Shown here: positions 51,688-60,456 of the stretch, in pieces
How the letters are laid out: each line of letters opens with the position of its first letter
Numbering within the stretch: the first letter of the stretch is position 1
Assembly: GCF_000158195.2 (NCBI RefSeq)
Contig: NZ_GL987988.1
Span: forward strand, 705,847-769,846
Direction of reading: 5' to 3'
Length of the DNA: 64,000 nt
Source of the DNA: Fusobacterium mortiferum ATCC 9817
Lineage (GTDB): Bacteria > Fusobacteriota > Fusobacteriia > Fusobacteriales > Fusobacteriaceae
Position numbers and translations under genes: made by a program
Notes under the pieces: generated by a model
Databases searched by the model: none
The model's input: the letters and a program-made list of their open reading frames with translations, nothing else
Told to the model about the DNA's origin: nothing

Positions 51688-53187
51688 ATGGGAAAAAGAA
51701 GAAATAGAAGAGTTATAAAAAACACTCCTAAAGCTGAAACCTATCAAAGAATAAAAATGATAAGTGGGGCTGGATATAGTAACAAAAATGATATTACTTT
51801 TTCAACCTGGAATGTAGTATCAGAAAGTCCAGACAATGATATTTTATGGGATTTAGATGATTTAAGAGCAAAATCTAGAAACCTGTATATGAATAATGAG
51901 TTAGCTGGAGCTGCTCTAAAGAAAATGAGGACCAAAATAGTTGGAACAGGATTATTACCAAAACCAACTATTAATTACAACATCATAGGTATCTCTAAAG
52001 AAAAAGCTCAAGAAATTGAAAAAATAATCAAAACAAAATTCAATGCCTGGGCTTCATCAGCAAATGCTGATTATAATCGTATGCATGACTTCTTTATTTT
52101 ACAAGCCTTAATTCAATTAAGTTGGATAATGAACGGAGATGCCTTTGTTATTCCAAAAAGAAAAAAGAGAACAGGAGTAGATATAGATTTATGTCTACAA
52201 CTAATAGAAGCTGATAGAGTTCTAAATCCTCATGCTGTTTCAAATAATTTAGTAAAAGCAGGAGTAGAGTTTTCAGAAAATGGAGATTTACTGAAATACT
52301 ATATTGCGGATAAGCATCCTGGAGATTGTTATACAAAAGTAACAGGATATCCAGCTTTTAACTCTTTAGGAAGAAGAAATATTTTACATATTTTTGAACC
52401 AGAGAGAATAGGGCAAAGAAGAGGTGTTCCTCTTTTAGCTGGGATAATAGCTCCAATAAAGAAATTAGGAAGGTATAAGAGTGCTGAATTAGAAGCGGCA
52501 GTAATAAATGCTAGTCTAGGATTTATTGTTGAAACAAAAGACCCAGAAGGCTTTGTAAACAAAAGCTTTGGTGGGGAAAGTGATGAAGAGAAAAAAGAAA
52601 GAACTGAAAAAATAGAACTTGAAAATGGACTAGGGATAATTGCTAAAGAGGGAGAAACCATCAAAGAGTTTACAACCACTAGACCAAATAAATCTTATAA
52701 AGATTTTGTGGATGCAATTTATGAAGAAGTTGGAGCTCAATTAGAAATACCTCATGAAGTATTAATGAACTCCTTTAAGAGTTCATACTCTGCTGCAAAA
52801 GCAGCTCTAGAAGAAGCACACCAAAGATTTTTAGTGTGTAGAAAGCTATTAGAAAGGACTTTCTGTCAACCTGTTTATGAAGAGTTTATATTGGAACTCA
52901 TAAAAAATGGAGATATAGATTGTCCAAATTTCTTTGAGAGCAGTGCAATTAGATATGCTTTCACTAGATGTATATGGGTAGGAAGTGGGAAATCATCTTT
53001 AGACCCTTTAAAAGAAGCTAATGCTAATCAAAAAAGCCTTGAAAATTACACAACTACAAGAGGAATAATAGCTGCTGAAGCTGGATTGGATTTTGATGAA
53101 ATACTTGAAGCAAGAAGAGATGAGGAACTAAAAATAGCAGAGATAGAAAAGTTAAAAAGAGAAATAGGGGGAAATATAAATGCCTAG
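51688..53187 (+). CDS. Portal protein, lambda type
   Basis: This 499-residue protein follows the Phage_portal_2 family: NNELAGAALKKMRTKIVGTG near the start, then the wing/stem and the clip region (PHEVLMNSFKSSYSAAKAAL). It forms the dodecameric ring through which DNA enters. GGTGGAG precedes the ATG. It overlaps the protease gene by eight bases. Confidence 0.93.
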   Translation: MGKRRNRRVIKNTPKAETYQRIKMISGAGYSNKNDITFSTWNVVSESPDNDILWDLDDLRAKSRNLYMNNELAGAALKKMRTKIVGTGLLPKPTINYNIIGISKEKAQEIEKIIKTKFNAWASSANADYNRMHDFFILQALIQLSWIMNGDAFVIPKRKKRTGVDIDLCLQLIEADRVLNPHAVSNNLVKAGVEFSENGDLLKYYIADKHPGDCYTKVTGYPAFNSLGRRNILHIFEPERIGQRRGVPLLAGIIAPIKKLGRYKSAELEAAVINASLGFIVETKDPEGFVNKSFGGESDEEKKERTEKIELENGLGIIAKEGETIKEFTTTRPNKSYKDFVDAIYEEVGAQLEIPHEVLMNSFKSSYSAAKAALEEAHQRFLVCRKLLERTFCQPVYEEFILELIKNGDIDCPNFFESSAIRYAFTRCIWVGSGKSSLDPLKEANANQKSLENYTTTRGIIAAEAGLDFDEILEARRDEELKIAEIEKLKREIGGNINA

Positions 53188-54265
53188 TAAAAAGAGAACA
53201 TTCTTTGAAATAAAAAATATCTCTGATGATGTAGGAGAAATAAGAGTATATGGAGATATTTGTAAATGGGCTTGGGAAGAGTATGGAGAAACAAGTTCAG
53301 TAACATTTTCTAAGCAACTAGCAAATCTTAAAAATGTAAAAAAATTAGAGCTAAAAATAAACTCTCCTGGTGGAGATGTGTTTGAAGCTGTTGCTATGTA
53401 TCACGAAATAAAAAGATTTGCTCAAGGAAAAGAAGTGACAGCTTATATAGATGGAATGGCTGCTTCAGCTGCCACGATATTAACATTAGCAGCTAATAAA
53501 ACAATAATGGGGAAAGGGTGCTATTTTATGATACACAACCCATTAATGTATATGGGATATGCTAACGTCGAAGAAATGAACGAAGCTATTGAACACTTGA
53601 ATAAAACAAAAGACAATCTTTTAGACTTATATGAAGAGAAATGCAAATTATCAAGAGATGAGATAGCAGAAAAAATGGATAAAACAACTTGGTATACAGC
53701 TGAAGAAGCTTTGCAAGCTGGTTTTATAGATGAGATAGCTAATTATGATAGTTCTATAAGTAATTTAAACATTTCAAATGTATTTACCCCAGAACTTAAA
53801 AATCTAGCTATCCCAGAAAAATTAAAAGATATTTTACAAGAAAACAAGGAGGAAAAAATGACACTGCAAGATTTAAAAGTGCAACACCCAGAACTTTTAC
53901 AAGCTTATGAGAAAGAGGTAATTGACAAAATCAAAGGAACAGACACTGTAAAAAATGCTATTGATGCAGCTATTAAGGAAGAAAGAAAAAGAATAAAAGC
54001 ACTAGATGATATAAAAGTTACTTCAGAAGCTGCAAGAGAAATAGTAGACAAAGCTAAATTTGATGAAGTAAGAGATTATAGAGATGTAATAGTTGACCTG
54101 TATAACTTAAATGCTGAAAAAGCAGGGAGAGAAATAGCTCAAATGGAACAAGAGAAAAAAGATGCTGGAATTTATAATATTCAATCTGGAACACTAGGAA
54201 ACTCTAAAGAACAGCTAGAAAATGATATTATAAGTGCCGCATTAGCGGAATTAGGAATAAAATAG
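53180..54265 (+). CDS. Capsid maturation protease (ClpP-like) with C-terminal scaffold
   Basis: This 361-residue protein has a ClpP/SppA-like serine protease (LKINSPGGDVFEA, GMAASAATIL with the catalytic Ser, MIHNPLMYM with the His) in residues 30-190. A coiled helical region follows, typical of a scaffold. An internal in-frame ATG at 53858 has its own AAGGAGG, so a shorter scaffold is probably also made, as with lambda C and Nu3. Confidence 0.93.
   Translation: MPSKKRTFFEIKNISDDVGEIRVYGDICKWAWEEYGETSSVTFSKQLANLKNVKKLELKINSPGGDVFEAVAMYHEIKRFAQGKEVTAYIDGMAASAATILTLAANKTIMGKGCYFMIHNPLMYMGYANVEEMNEAIEHLNKTKDNLLDLYEEKCKLSRDEIAEKMDKTTWYTAEEALQAGFIDEIANYDSSISNLNISNVFTPELKNLAIPEKLKDILQENKEEKMTLQDLKVQHPELLQAYEKEVIDKIKGTDTVKNAIDAAIKEERKRIKALDDIKVTSEAAREIVDKAKFDEVRDYRDVIVDLYNLNAEKAGREIAQMEQEKKDAGIYNIQSGTLGNSKEQLENDIISAALAELGIK
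53858..54265 (+). CDS. Internal-start scaffold protein (Nu3-like)
   Basis: AAGGAGG ends six bases before the in-frame ATG at codon 227 of the protease gene. The 135-residue product is helical and charged (MTLQDLKVQHPELLQAYEKE at its start) and ends with the full gene. This is the arrangement of phage scaffolds that are cut from, or co-made with, the maturation protease. There is no separate scaffold gene. Confidence 0.75.
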   Translation: MTLQDLKVQHPELLQAYEKEVIDKIKGTDTVKNAIDAAIKEERKRIKALDDIKVTSEAAREIVDKAKFDEVRDYRDVIVDLYNLNAEKAGREIAQMEQEKKDAGIYNIQSGTLGNSKEQLENDIISAALAELGIK

Positions 54266-54275
54266 GAGGTTTAAA

Positions 54276-54608
54276 ATGAATAATACTAAATATACAAATG
54301 AAGAAAAACAAATTTTTTATGGAGATTACCCCTTAGTTGCTCAAAGTTTGCCTCTTAAAACAACAGTAGTTGAAGGAGATGTAATAGGGGTAGATGCCGA
54401 AGGAAATTATGGTAAATATGATGAAATTACATATACAACACCATATGCAGTAGCCACTCAAAAAGTTACTTTTTCAAGTGATCCAGTAAACTGCGAATGT
54501 ATATTGTCAGCATACTTAATGGAAAGCTTTGTTTTGCTTCCATCAGATGCAGGTAAAAAACTGAAACTTAAGCAAGAATTAAGAAAAATAGGAATATTTT
54601 TAAGATAA
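54276..54608 (+). CDS. Head decoration protein, gpD-like
   Basis: This is a 110-residue protein. The core SLPLKTTVVEGDVIGVDAEG and KYDEITYTTPYAVATQKV fit the HDPD family of lambda gpD/Shp. These trimers stabilise the capsid after expansion. It is located between protease and capsid genes as in lambda. AGGAGG precedes the ATG. Confidence 0.85.
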   Translation: MNNTKYTNEEKQIFYGDYPLVAQSLPLKTTVVEGDVIGVDAEGNYGKYDEITYTTPYAVATQKVTFSSDPVNCECILSAYLMESFVLLPSDAGKKLKLKQELRKIGIFLR

Positions 54609-54620
54609 TAGGAGGAAAAA

Positions 54621-55646
54621 ATGCCACAAGGATTTGATTTATATACACCAAAAACAATAAGAAAAATAAGAGAACAAGCTCCAATAAGAAAAAATTTTTT
54701 AAAGGATTTATTTTTTAGTAAAAGTTCTACTGTTACAACTGAAGAGATTATGCTTGAAATTACAAAATCAGGAGAACATATAGCTGCATTTGTAACACCT
54801 TTAGAGCTAGGGAAACCAATAGTAGATAGAAAAACAAAAACTAATTTAATTACAGCACCTAATATTGCTGTTGAGAGAACTTTAGGTCCTAAAGATTACT
54901 TTGTCAGAGAAGCTGGAATGAATGTTACTGGAGAATATAATCCATCACAAAGAATAGGAAAAAGAATTGCTGAAATATTAGCTGACCAGGAAAAATATAT
55001 TTCAAACAAAGAAGAATTAATGGTTGCACAATTTTTAACAACAGGGAAAGTAACTTCTACTACAGGAGAAGAGAGTTATGAAGTAGATTATGGATTAGAA
55101 AATCAATCAACTCTGCCTGGGGGAAGTAAATGGGGAGAATCTGGAGTAAATCCTCTTGTATCTTTAGACAAAATATTAGCAGAAGCTGAAGAGAGTGGAA
55201 TAATTATAAGAAATGTTGTTATGGGAATGGCAGCTGCTGAAAAATTTATGAACTCTTCTGAATTTAAAAAGGATATGTTGAGTAAAGATTTACAATCCGA
55301 ATTTGTAAAAACAGTTGTTAGAGAATACCCAGGGGTAGTGTGGTTAGGAACATATAAAACATATGGTGTCGAATTATTTAGATATTCAAGAAAAGTAATA
55401 GGACATGATGGGAAACCAATTCAATTAATGCCTACAAATATGATAATAGGAGCTCCTGTCGGTGGGGAAATATTATATGCACCAATTATCAATATGGGAG
55501 AAACAGACATGCATATAGTTCAGAGATTTAGTGATGTTTCTACACCAAATAAAAAATCTAAAATTATTTCTACTGAATCAAGACCAGTATTACAACCAAT
55601 GGATTTAGATGCTTATTTCTCAGTTGTAGTATGTGATGCAGAGTAA
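54621..55646 (+). CDS. Major capsid protein, lambda gpE-like
   Basis: This 341-residue protein resembles the Phage_cap_E family: TKTNLITAPNIAVERTLGPKD and REAGMNVTGEYN near the front, and DMHIVQRFSDVSTPNKKSKI plus VLQPMDLDAYFSVVV at the end. It has an HK97 fold by family. The RBS is GGAGG. Confidence 0.93.
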   Translation: MPQGFDLYTPKTIRKIREQAPIRKNFLKDLFFSKSSTVTTEEIMLEITKSGEHIAAFVTPLELGKPIVDRKTKTNLITAPNIAVERTLGPKDYFVREAGMNVTGEYNPSQRIGKRIAEILADQEKYISNKEELMVAQFLTTGKVTSTTGEESYEVDYGLENQSTLPGGSKWGESGVNPLVSLDKILAEAEESGIIIRNVVMGMAAAEKFMNSSEFKKDMLSKDLQSEFVKTVVREYPGVVWLGTYKTYGVELFRYSRKVIGHDGKPIQLMPTNMIIGAPVGGEILYAPIINMGETDMHIVQRFSDVSTPNKKSKIISTESRPVLQPMDLDAYFSVVVCDAE

Positions 55647-55676
55647 TTTCGAAAGTTACGAAAAAGGAGTTAGAAC

Positions 55677-55919
55677 ATGAAAGTAAAATTTTTAAGAAAA
55701 TATGGAAAATATAAAATTGGAGAAGTTACTGAAATTTCTTTAGATAAAAAAGAAAAAGAATATGTGATTAAAACAGGAACTCTCATTGTTTTAGAAGATG
55801 ATATTGAGGAAATTACTGAAAAAACCACAGAAGAAATTCCAAAAGTAGTAGTTCCAGAAGAGAATAAAGAAAAAGAGGTAAAAAATGGTGGAAGAGGAAA
55901 AGGTGGAAAAAAGGAGTAG
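55677..55919 (+). CDS. Phage structural-region hypothetical protein, 80 aa
   Basis: It is made of a small beta N-terminal half (MKVKFLRKYGKYKIGEVTEI) and a charged Glu/Lys/Gly C-terminal tail (GGRGKGGKKE). AAGGAG precedes the ATG. It overlaps the next gene by 35 bases. The position after the capsid gene matches lambda FI-like accessory proteins, but there is no sequence recognition. Confidence 0.6.
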   Translation: MKVKFLRKYGKYKIGEVTEISLDKKEKEYVIKTGTLIVLEDDIEEITEKTTEEIPKVVVPEENKEKEVKNGGRGKGGKKE

Positions 55920-56238
55920 TGAATTATCTCCATTTAAAAAAATGTTAAGGGAAGATATTGATATCTTCCTTAACATTGATGAATTTGGAGAAAATATAAC
56001 TATCAATGATATAGAGTATACTGCAGTAATAGAGCATCCAGAGAAAGATTTTTCAATTGTAGAAGATGGAATAGCTGAAGCTATTGCCATTATACTTTAC
56101 TTAAAAGAAAAAGATGAGTTTAAAAAATTTAAAACTGGTAAAAGTATTACTGTCAACTCTTCACAATATATCATAAACGATAGTTATGTAGAGGAAGGAA
56201 TGAGAATAATAAAACTATCTGAAAATAGAGGGTATTAA
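55885..56238 (+). CDS. Head-tail attachment protein, gpFII-like
   Basis: This 117-residue protein starts inside the previous gene with AGAGG upstream. The middle NIDEFGENITINDIEYTAVI and SEHP-like segments match the lambda FII/Gifsy-2-like barrel family that joins heads and tails. The N-terminal 30 residues are charged and probably flexible. Confidence 0.75.
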   Translation: MVEEEKVEKRSSELSPFKKMLREDIDIFLNIDEFGENITINDIEYTAVIEHPEKDFSIVEDGIAEAIAIILYLKEKDEFKKFKTGKSITVNSSQYIINDSYVEEGMRIIKLSENRGY

Positions 56239-56239
56239 T

Positions 56240-56812
56240 ATGTCAAGAGAAGATTTTATTGAGATAAGAAACCTTGCAAAAGTAGAAAAATTATTAAAAG
56301 ACATTCCTAATGGAGTAGAGAAAGCTACAAGTAGTGCAATTAATAGAAGCTTAGTTACTTTGAAAAAAAATGTAAAAAAAGAAGTAACAGATAACTATGG
56401 AATAAAATCAACAGAGGTTGAAAAAGCTATGGTTGTACAAAAAGCTATACCAATGAAAATAACAGGGTCTATCAAATCTAGGTCTCCTTTGCTCTCATTG
56501 TATAAATTTTTAAAATCTAACAATGAGAATGAAATAAAAGTTCTTATCAAAAAAACTTCTGGAACACAAAGAGTCAGAGGAAAGAAAAATCTAAAGGGAA
56601 AACCCTTTATAGCTAGAATGAAAAATGGTCATAAAGGGATTTTTCAAGAAAAAGAAAGTGGAAAAATAGAAGAGTTAAAGACATTAAGTATTCCACAAAT
56701 GCTTGGAAATGAAAGTGTTATGGAATATATAAAAAGTAATAATGAGGTTGATACCCTGTTAGAGAAAAACCTTGAAAGAGAAATAAATAGGATTTTAAAA
56801 GGATATGTATGA
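56240..56812 (+). CDS. Minor tail protein Z-like
   Basis: This 190-residue protein begins with SREDFIEIRNLAKVEKLLKD and has the TSSAINRSLVTLKKNVKKEV motif of gpZ-like tail completion proteins. KPFIARMKNGHKGIF is also typical. It lies just before the putative tail terminator. Confidence 0.8.
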   Translation: MSREDFIEIRNLAKVEKLLKDIPNGVEKATSSAINRSLVTLKKNVKKEVTDNYGIKSTEVEKAMVVQKAIPMKITGSIKSRSPLLSLYKFLKSNNENEIKVLIKKTSGTQRVRGKKNLKGKPFIARMKNGHKGIFQEKESGKIEELKTLSIPQMLGNESVMEYIKSNNEVDTLLEKNLEREINRILKGYV

Positions 56813-57312
56813 TGAAGATATTTGACTTAGAAAAGGAATTAAAAAAAATAATAGAAGAGAATATCAAAGAGTATAAACTAAAGTTACATCCAAAAAGTGA
56901 GGGTGAAAATGAGGGAGAAAGGATTCCAATTGTTATTATTGGAAATCAGCCAAGAGAAGCACTACAAGATATTATCCCTTGTGTCATTATAAAAACTCCT
57001 AATGGGAAAAATACTCTCTTGGAAAAATTACTAACACTAGCTATAGGTGTAGTTATCTATGAAACTGATACTAGTGTAGCATATAAAACAATATATGAAA
57101 TTATAGAAAAAATATCCACTGCTATCATAGAAAAAGGAATAATTTTAAAAGAATTTGAAATATTACCAACATATGAATGGAATATTTCTGATGAAGAAAT
57201 GTATCCGTTTTGGGCAGGAAACTTAAATTTCCATATAGTTGCAAAGAATGTTTATAGAACCGATGCAGATGATTTTATATACGGAGAAGATTGGGGGAAA
57301 AATGGCGAATAA
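56809..57312 (+). CDS. Tail terminator-like protein
   Basis: This 167-residue alpha/beta protein lies between gpZ-like and sheath genes. It contains RIPIVIIGNQPREALQDIIP and LLTLAIGVVIYETDTSVAY, compatible with tail terminator (gpU-like) folds, but the call is from position. The start at 56809 or the adjacent ATG at 56812 overlaps the gpZ stop. Confidence 0.55.
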   Translation: MMKIFDLEKELKKIIEENIKEYKLKLHPKSEGENEGERIPIVIIGNQPREALQDIIPCVIIKTPNGKNTLLEKLLTLAIGVVIYETDTSVAYKTIYEIIEKISTAIIEKGIILKEFEILPTYEWNISDEEMYPFWAGNLNFHIVAKNVYRTDADDFIYGEDWGKNGE

Positions 57313-57586
57313 GACAACTAAAAGCGAAGAGAAAAAAGTAATAAAAAAAGCTGAAAAAAAGATGTATTTGGGTCCAAATTTAAAAAAATATGGACTTATT
57401 ACAGGACAAATATACGAGGGAGAGCATTCAAATGTAAAAAATGCTATCTCAGAAATTAAAGGACTAGATAATTTGTTTGTGAAAATAGATAAAAATTTTC
57501 CAAAAGTAAAAGAAAGATTTGCACAAAAAGGAACAAAGGAAAATATCTTATATAGTCAAGTGTTAAAACAAATAGGAGGTAAATAA
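57302..57586 (+). CDS. Phage tail-region hypothetical protein, 94 aa
   Basis: The ATG at 57302 (MANKTTKSEEKK) follows GGGG and is chosen over a longer in-frame start that would lie deep in the previous gene. The protein is Lys-rich with VYEGEHSNV-like content (LITGQIYEGEHSNV). The stop overlaps the sheath ATG. No family is recognised; DUF2635-like proteins hold this position in Mu-like phages. Confidence 0.6.
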   Translation: MANKTTKSEEKKVIKKAEKKMYLGPNLKKYGLITGQIYEGEHSNVKNAISEIKGLDNLFVKIDKNFPKVKERFAQKGTKENILYSQVLKQIGGK

Positions 57587-59004
57587 TGGCATTTAAACAT
57601 GGAATAGGAACTACAGAGACACCTACAGCTATAACAGCAATAAAAGTTGATGGGATAACACCTGTTTATGTAGGAACAGCTCCTATAAATTTATGTGAAG
57701 AAAAAAATATAAATAAAGTAGTTTTATGTAATACTTATGCTGAAGCAATAGCTGCATTTGGATATGTAAAAGACTTTGAGAATTACACTTTGTGTGAAGC
57801 CATAGATGCACATTTTAGCAAATTTGGAGTAGCACCTATTGTACTTATAAATGTCCTTGACCCTGGAACACATAAGAAAAGTGTAACTCAAGATAGTGTA
57901 CCAATTGGAGAGGATAAAACTATAAAAATAAAAGAACTAGGGATTATAAAAGAAACTATCCAATTAACTCCAGAAAAGGAGTTTATAGCAACTTTTGATG
58001 ATGATGGATATGTTGACTTAATAATAACTGCTGAAGAATTGCCAGAAGGAAATAATATTCAAATAGCTTTTGATAAATTAGACCCAAGCATGATAGAAGC
58101 TGATGATATCATTGGGGGAATAGATGCAGGAACAGGTAGAAATAAAGGATTGGAATGTATAGAAGATGTATTCCCAGTAACTAGATTAGTTCCAAACTTA
58201 GTACTAGCTCCAAAATATTCTACTGATAGCACAGTTGCTGCTGTCATGGAAACAAAAGCGAAATTGATAAATGGACATTTTAAAGCATTGGCTTTAGTAG
58301 ATATAGACACTAAAACAATTACTAAATATACAGAAGCTCCTGCTACTAAAGAAACTAATAATCTAAGTTCAACTAATTTAGCAGTATATTATCCTAAAGT
58401 GGCACTTGGTGAATTACAATACCATATTTCTACTCAAATAGCTTGTTTAATTCAACAATTAGCATCTGAGTCTAATGGTGTACCTTATCGTTCTCCATCA
58501 AATATTAATATAAAAGCTGATAGAACTTGTCTAGCAAATGGCACAGATGTTTTATTAGCTATTAATCAGGCAAATTATCTTAATGGTAATGGAATAGGAA
58601 CAGTTATTAACTGGATAGGTGGATGGAAAGCTTGGGGGAATAGAACAGGATGCTATCCATCACTGCTGGATGCTAAAGATAATTTTATAGCTTCAAGAAT
58701 GATGTTTAATTTCTTGAATAATACTTTAATTACAAACTTCTGGGATAAAATAGATAAACCTACAAATAATAATCTCATAAAGAACTTTAAAGATAGTATA
58801 AATATATGGTTGAATGGTTTACAAGCCTCTGGAATGCTAATAGGTGGAAGAATAGAGTTCAGAGAAGAGGATAACCCTATAACATCATTATTAGATGGAA
58901 AAGTAAAATTTAAAATTTATTTTAGTCCAGCATTACCTATGGAATATGCTGAGTTTGATTGTGAAATAGATACAAACTATTATAATAATCTATTTTCAGC
59001 TTAA
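57586..59004 (+). CDS. Contractile tail sheath protein
   Basis: This 472-residue sheath subunit has an N-terminal handle (ITPVYVGTAPINL), a central insertion with repeats of beta strands, and the conserved C-terminal region DRTCLANGTDVLLAINQANY and GYWxxxG-like SLWDAK area. It is of P2 FI/Mu L type. Contractile tails make this a myovirus-like phage. AGGAGG precedes the ATG. Confidence 0.93.
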   Translation: MAFKHGIGTTETPTAITAIKVDGITPVYVGTAPINLCEEKNINKVVLCNTYAEAIAAFGYVKDFENYTLCEAIDAHFSKFGVAPIVLINVLDPGTHKKSVTQDSVPIGEDKTIKIKELGIIKETIQLTPEKEFIATFDDDGYVDLIITAEELPEGNNIQIAFDKLDPSMIEADDIIGGIDAGTGRNKGLECIEDVFPVTRLVPNLVLAPKYSTDSTVAAVMETKAKLINGHFKALALVDIDTKTITKYTEAPATKETNNLSSTNLAVYYPKVALGELQYHISTQIACLIQQLASESNGVPYRSPSNINIKADRTCLANGTDVLLAINQANYLNGNGIGTVINWIGGWKAWGNRTGCYPSLLDAKDNFIASRMMFNFLNNTLITNFWDKIDKPTNNNLIKNFKDSINIWLNGLQASGMLIGGRIEFREEDNPITSLLDGKVKFKIYFSPALPMEYAEFDCEIDTNYYNNLFSA

Positions 59005-59028
59005 AAACAATTTGAGGAGTGATAAATA

Positions 59029-59547
59029 ATGCTTATACCAGAAAAACTAAGTAACTATATGCTATATACTGATGGTAGTAGAACACAAACTGCTTTAGTA
59101 GATGTTGATTTACCAGAGTTACAATTTATGACAGAAACAATTTCAGGAGCTGGAATTGCAGGAGAGATTGAATCAATAACTGCAGGACATACTTCCCCTT
59201 TAACTTTAGGATTGAATATAAGAGCTTTAATAGGAGAAGATTTTACACTTCTTGAACCAAGAGCTTATAATCTAGAAATAAAGGCTGGAATACAATCTTT
59301 TGATAAAACAGCAGGAAAAATAGAGCAAGGGAAATTAAGCATTTTTGCAAGAGGTATTCCAAAAACAATGTCTTTAGGAAAGGTATCAGTTGGAAAAGCT
59401 ACAGATAGTAAAAAAGAATTTGCTGTTGATTATTTGAAAGTTGAATATGATGGAGAGGAAGTTCTTGAAATAGATAAATTAAATATGATTTGTAAAATAA
59501 AAGGAGTAGATTATTTAGCAGATTTAAGAGCTGCTATGGGAATGTAA
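59029..59547 (+). CDS. Tail tube protein, P2 FII-like
   Basis: This 172-residue protein matches Phage_tube: LPELQFMTETISGAGIAGEI at the front and VEYDGEEVLEIDKLNMICKI with DYLADLRAAMG at the end, the same ending as P2 gpFII. It forms the inner tube of the tail. GAGGAG lies upstream. Confidence 0.92.
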   Translation: MLIPEKLSNYMLYTDGSRTQTALVDVDLPELQFMTETISGAGIAGEIESITAGHTSPLTLGLNIRALIGEDFTLLEPRAYNLEIKAGIQSFDKTAGKIEQGKLSIFARGIPKTMSLGKVSVGKATDSKKEFAVDYLKVEYDGEEVLEIDKLNMICKIKGVDYLADLRAAMGM

Positions 59548-59556
59548 GGAGGATAA

Positions 59557-59940
59557 ATGAAATTAAGTAAACCAATTATTATTAAAAATATTGATGGTTC
59601 AGAAAAAAGAATAGAGGAAGTAAATATAACTAAAGAGAATTTTACTGCAAGAGCCGTATTAGAAGCAGAAAGAGAATTCTTATTGAATGAAGGACTTGGG
59701 CTTCCTAGTAATATCCCATTTGAAAATTTAAAATCTTATCAAGGATATATAGCAGCTAGAATAATAGGGTGTAGATATAATGAGTTATCAGGATTACCTG
59801 GAGATGACTTCTTAAAAATTGTGGGGGTAGTCAAGGGTTTCTTAGATGGCTTGGACTGGGAAATCTTAACGGATCTGATATCAGAAAAGTCGGAGTTATT
59901 ATCGCTAAAGAAACAAGAACAAGCCTCGAATATTGGCTAG
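59557..59940 (+). CDS. Tail assembly chaperone, first frame
   Basis: This 127-residue protein has the P2 gpE/Mu gp41-like tail chaperone pattern (KPIIIKNIDGSEKRIEEVNI, then AARIIGCRYNELSGLPGDDF). A second frame (59808-60011) continues with LEYWLDLPVYEWAEWLETIN, the typical second part. A programmed -1 shift within 59808-59938 would make the long form. AGGAGG lies upstream. Confidence 0.8.
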   Translation: MKLSKPIIIKNIDGSEKRIEEVNITKENFTARAVLEAEREFLLNEGLGLPSNIPFENLKSYQGYIAARIIGCRYNELSGLPGDDFLKIVGVVKGFLDGLDWEILTDLISEKSELLSLKKQEQASNIG

Positions 59941-60011
59941 ATCTCCCAGTTTATGAGTGGGCTGAATGGCTAGAAACTATTAATGAAATACTAGATGAAA
60001 AAAATAAATAA
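59808..60011 (+). CDS. Tail assembly chaperone extension, -1 frame
   Basis: Open from 59808 to the stop at 60009-60011 in the -1 frame relative to the first part, with no start codon and ribosome site of its own. The end (LEYWLDLPVYEWAEWLETIN) looks like the frameshifted domain in contractile-tail phages. A slip could occur at the GGGGG at 59823-59827 or the C-TTA-AAA at 59811-59817, but neither is a perfect heptamer. Confidence 0.55.
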   Translation, partial: LLKNCGGSQGFLRWLGLGNLNGSDIRKVGVIIAKETRTSLEYWLDLPVYEWAEWLETINEILDEKNK

Positions 60012-60015
60012 GTGG

Positions 60016-60044
60016 TTGCTCTTATTATGTTTATACAGTATAAT
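60016..60044 (+). promoter_or_regulatory. Promoter of the added membrane-protein cassette
   Basis: TTGCTC (60016-60021), a 17-base spacer and TATAAT (60039-60044) start just after the tail chaperone stop. This is unusual inside a structural operon. Confidence 0.7.
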
Positions 60045-60064
60045 CATAGTAAGAGGTGGATGGT

Positions 60065-60394
60065 ATGGTAAATAGCTTAAAAGAAGAATGGAGAAGAGTA
60101 AAAACAGATATAAAACAAATTTCTTTGGAATATAAGGAAAACTCTGCCAAAGCTAAAGACAGAATAGAAAAGGAAACCTATGAATCCTCTAAAAGAATTG
60201 ATGAATACTTAGCTGGAAATAAAAAAGTTAAATTGACACTTCTTGAGAAATTTATAGTATTTATTCCAAAAATATTTTGGGTTGTAGCTGTTTTGATTTG
60301 CATTATTCTAGCTATAATAGGAACTTTTTATTGGGTAGTTATTACATTGATTCTATCCATAATAATTGGATGTATACTATCAAAAATAATTTAA
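60065..60394 (+). CDS. Small two-helix membrane protein (moron candidate), 109 aa
   Basis: The ATG at 60065 is preceded by AAGAGGTGG; an in-frame GTG at 60056 is too close to it. The first 60 residues are a charged cytosolic helix (MVNSLKEEWRRVKTDIKQIS at the start). Then two membrane helices follow (about 65-85 and 87-108), separated by a short turn. No family is recognised. It has its own promoter and terminator, so it can be expressed in the lysogen. Exclusion of other phages or a change in host physiology is possible. Confidence 0.8.
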   Translation: MVNSLKEEWRRVKTDIKQISLEYKENSAKAKDRIEKETYESSKRIDEYLAGNKKVKLTLLEKFIVFIPKIFWVVAVLICIILAIIGTFYWVVITLILSIIIGCILSKII

Positions 60395-60407
60395 AATTAG
60401 GTATCAA

Positions 60408-60444
60408 AAGCCACTTATTCAGAAATGAGTAAGTGGCTTTTTTA
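60408..60444 (+). terminator. Terminator of the added cassette
   Basis: AAAGCCACTTATT and GAGTAAGTGGCTTT form a long stem with loop CAGAAAT and T6 following. It overlaps a false in-frame start of the tape measure gene. Confidence 0.85.
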
Positions 60445-60456
60445 TTTGGAGGAAAA

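Noticed and set aside
60433-60456. Tape measure start at 60433 (MAFLFGGK)
   Set aside because: That ATG lies in the 3' arm of the cassette terminator and lacks a ribosome site. The ATG at 60457 has GGAGG.
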